NCBI GenBank assembly: GCA_017744795.1
Contig: JAGIAQ010000036.1
Location: forward strand, 1 to 33,713
Origin: Niabella sp.
GTDB lineage: Bacteria > Bacteroidota > Bacteroidia > Chitinophagales > Chitinophagaceae
Reading direction: 5' to 3'
Length of the DNA stretch: 33,713 bases
Part shown: positions 32,782 through 33,713 of the stretch, one piece after another
Layout of the letters: each line of letters opens with the position of its first letter
Numbering within the stretch: position 1 is the stretch's first letter
Program-made: the position numbers and the translations under genes
Notes under the pieces: generated by a model
The model's input: the letters and a program-made list of their open reading frames with translations, nothing else
Databases searched by the model: none
Told to the model about the DNA's origin: nothing

Positions 32782-33378
32782 TTACTCTTCGGAGCTGATT
32801 TCACCTTGCGTTGCGATCTGGTCCAATACATCATAAAATTCCTGACCATATTTTCTTACCAGTGGTTCTTTTAAAAATTTATATACCGGTACCTGCAGGG
32901 ACGCTCCTAAACTACATGCAGGGCTGCACAATCTTTTCCGCGGTTCATAATTCAATCGTTCATAATCGCCGTGTTTGCCTTCATAGGCGATGATGGGGTA
33001 AAGATGGCAGCTGATGGGCTTTTTCCAGGAGATCTTGCCTTCATTATAAGCCTGTTCAAAGGCGCATTTGATCAGCCCATCGGGTTCCCGGTAGGCATAA
33101 ACACAAATTTCATTATCACTCGGAAGTGTAGGTGTTACCCACCCAAATTCTTCATCGTACTGATATTTCCCTTTCTTTTCGATTTGTTTGATGGCCGCTT
33201 TGGTAAGATAGGGTTTGATGGTGGGATAGTGCTCGTTTACCAGGTCAAGTTCTTCCTTTGTAAGCGGTGCGCCGGCATCTCCCTCCTCGCAACAGCCGCC
33301 CTTGCATTTGGAAAGATCACAAACAAAAGCACGCTCTACTACATCATCGCTTATTAATTTATTTTCAATTATGATCAC
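32782..33378 (-). CDS. DUF3109 family protein with cysteine cluster
   Basis: 198 residues from GTG 33378. The frame has no ATG near its start; a nearby ATG at 33383 is out of frame and stops at once, so GTG is the start and matches the usual family N-terminus (MIIIENKLISDDVVERAFVCDL). The CDLSKCKGGCCEEGDAGAPL segment holds four Cys; further Cys occur at CVYA, KCAF, SCHLYP and RLCSPACSLG. This arrangement suits a metal or iron-sulfur site similar to the YkgJ family, but the metal is unknown. Likely cotranscribed with the ABC ATPase 12 bp downstream. Confidence 0.85.
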   Translation of the reverse strand: MIIIENKLISDDVVERAFVCDLSKCKGGCCEEGDAGAPLTKEELDLVNEHYPTIKPYLTKAAIKQIEKKGKYQYDEEFGWVTPTLPSDNEICVYAYREPDGLIKCAFEQAYNEGKISWKKPISCHLYPIIAYEGKHGDYERLNYEPRKRLCSPACSLGASLQVPVYKFLKEPLVRKYGQEFYDVLDQIATQGEISSEE

Positions 33379-33394
33379 TTCATATTTTTTTTAA

Positions 33395-33456
33395 GAGGTT
33401 GTCTCAATAATAATATCGGCCGGGATGGCGTTGAGAAGGTAGCCTCGTATTTTTTT
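33395..33456. other. Imperfect hairpin between the GldE-like and DUF3109 genes
   Basis: GAGG (33395-33398) and TCTCAA (33402-33407) pair with CCTC (33443-33446) and TTGAGA (33431-33436). A run of seven T follows on the plus strand (33450-33456). Both neighbouring genes are on the minus strand, so terminator use in that direction is not supported; it may be an attenuator, a terminator of antisense transcripts or a repeat remnant. Confidence 0.3.
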
Positions 33457-33475
33457 AATGTTTAAGTTCGTTGTA

Positions 33476-33713
33476 CTAATTCCCCGTAAGCGTAAGTGTA
33501 ACCTTGGCGGTCTTCACCCGGTTTTTTTCCGTTTCCATAACAGTAAAAGCAAAATCACCGGTTTTTACAACATCCCCGGCGTGGGGAAGTTCTCCGGAAA
33601 GTTCGTTAATTAACCCCCCTAGTGATTCACTGTCGCCCCGCACGGCATCGAAAGTCTCAATGGGCAGTTTCATGGCCTTGCACATGTCGTGCAGCATCGT
33701 GCGCCCTTCAAAA
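33476..33713 (-). CDS. C-terminal fragment of a GldE-like CBS/transporter-associated-domain protein
   Basis: The frame is open to the right edge; only the last 78 residues are visible. The visible part reads FEGRTMLHDMCKAM, then PIETFDAVRGDSESLGGLINELSGELPHAGDVVKTGDFAFTVMETEKNRVKTAKVTLT. This is the CorC/HlyC transporter-associated domain that ends hemolysin-C-like (CNNM-CBS) proteins. In Bacteroidota the gene with this end pattern is often the gliding-associated gldE, but without the membrane and CBS domains the call stays tentative. Confidence 0.75.
   Translation of the reverse strand, partial: FEGRTMLHDMCKAMKLPIETFDAVRGDSESLGGLINELSGELPHAGDVVKTGDFAFTVMETEKNRVKTAKVTLTLTGN

Noticed and set aside
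1..33713. tRNA, rRNA, prophage, insertion-sequence transposase or CRISPR-Cas genes
   Set aside because: None recognised on either strand; all long frames are explained by the listed genes.

Overview
The window looks like chromosomal DNA of a member of the Bacteroidota, most likely the family Chitinophagaceae. The lines of evidence are promoter boxes of the Bacteroidota type (TAnnTTTG) upstream of many genes, the paired DUF1800/DUF1501 genes, a GldE-like fragment, a DUF3109 protein, PepSY-like and SIMPL secreted proteins, and an almost complete aerobic heme pathway in one cluster. The family assignment is inference; no rRNA or tRNA gene is present to anchor it.

Layout. (1) 1-5235, minus strand: a four-gene operon. 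In transcription order it holds a single-domain receiver, a membrane-anchored HEAT-repeat protein, a processive family-2 glycosyltransferase, and a TPR protein with a YaiO-type outer-membrane barrel that runs off the left edge. This looks like a synthase-dependent exopolysaccharide locus. (2) 5657-9092, plus strand: a divergent three-gene operon with a hybrid sensor kinase (HisKA-HATPase-REC-Hpt), a small membrane protein and a lipoprotein with a divergent OmpA-like C-terminus. (3) 9124-18690: hemH (minus) divergent from hemA-hemC-hemD-hemE-(M1 peptidase)-hemF-(four-helix-bundle protein)-hemB (plus). hemL and a protoporphyrinogen oxidase are absent from the window. (4) 18854-24259: an STM3941-like membrane protein, a PepSY-like secreted protein (minus), a cystathionine gamma-synthase/lyase, a degenerate Fic protein, a Uma2 nuclease-like protein and a TIGR02757 protein. 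(5) 24390-33713: a SIMPL protein, fumarase, a WG-repeat protein, an enoyl-CoA hydratase, the DUF1800/DUF1501 export pair, a YtxH protein, an ABC ATPase, a DUF3109 protein and the C-terminus of a GldE-like protein.

How the genes work together. Regions 1 and 2 share a 421-bp divergent control region and may form one signalling-plus-polysaccharide unit, but the receiver in region 1 has Glu where the phosphorylated Asp should be. In region 3, Hem A, B, C, D, E, F and H cover glutamyl-tRNA to protoheme apart from two steps. The hemH/hemA divergent promoter carries an FNR-like palindrome, which would fit oxygen or redox control.

Most interesting points: a four-helix-bundle gene flanked by near-perfect 23-bp inverted repeats inside the heme operon, resembling the architecture of 23S rRNA intervening sequences; a five-copy heptanucleotide repeat inside hemC, with degenerate relatives elsewhere in the window; a Fic protein that has lost both the catalytic His and the autoinhibitory Glu; the phosphomimetic-like receiver; and an intergenic sequence between the Fic and Uma2 genes that can fold as a hairpin whose loop pairs perfectly with downstream sequence.
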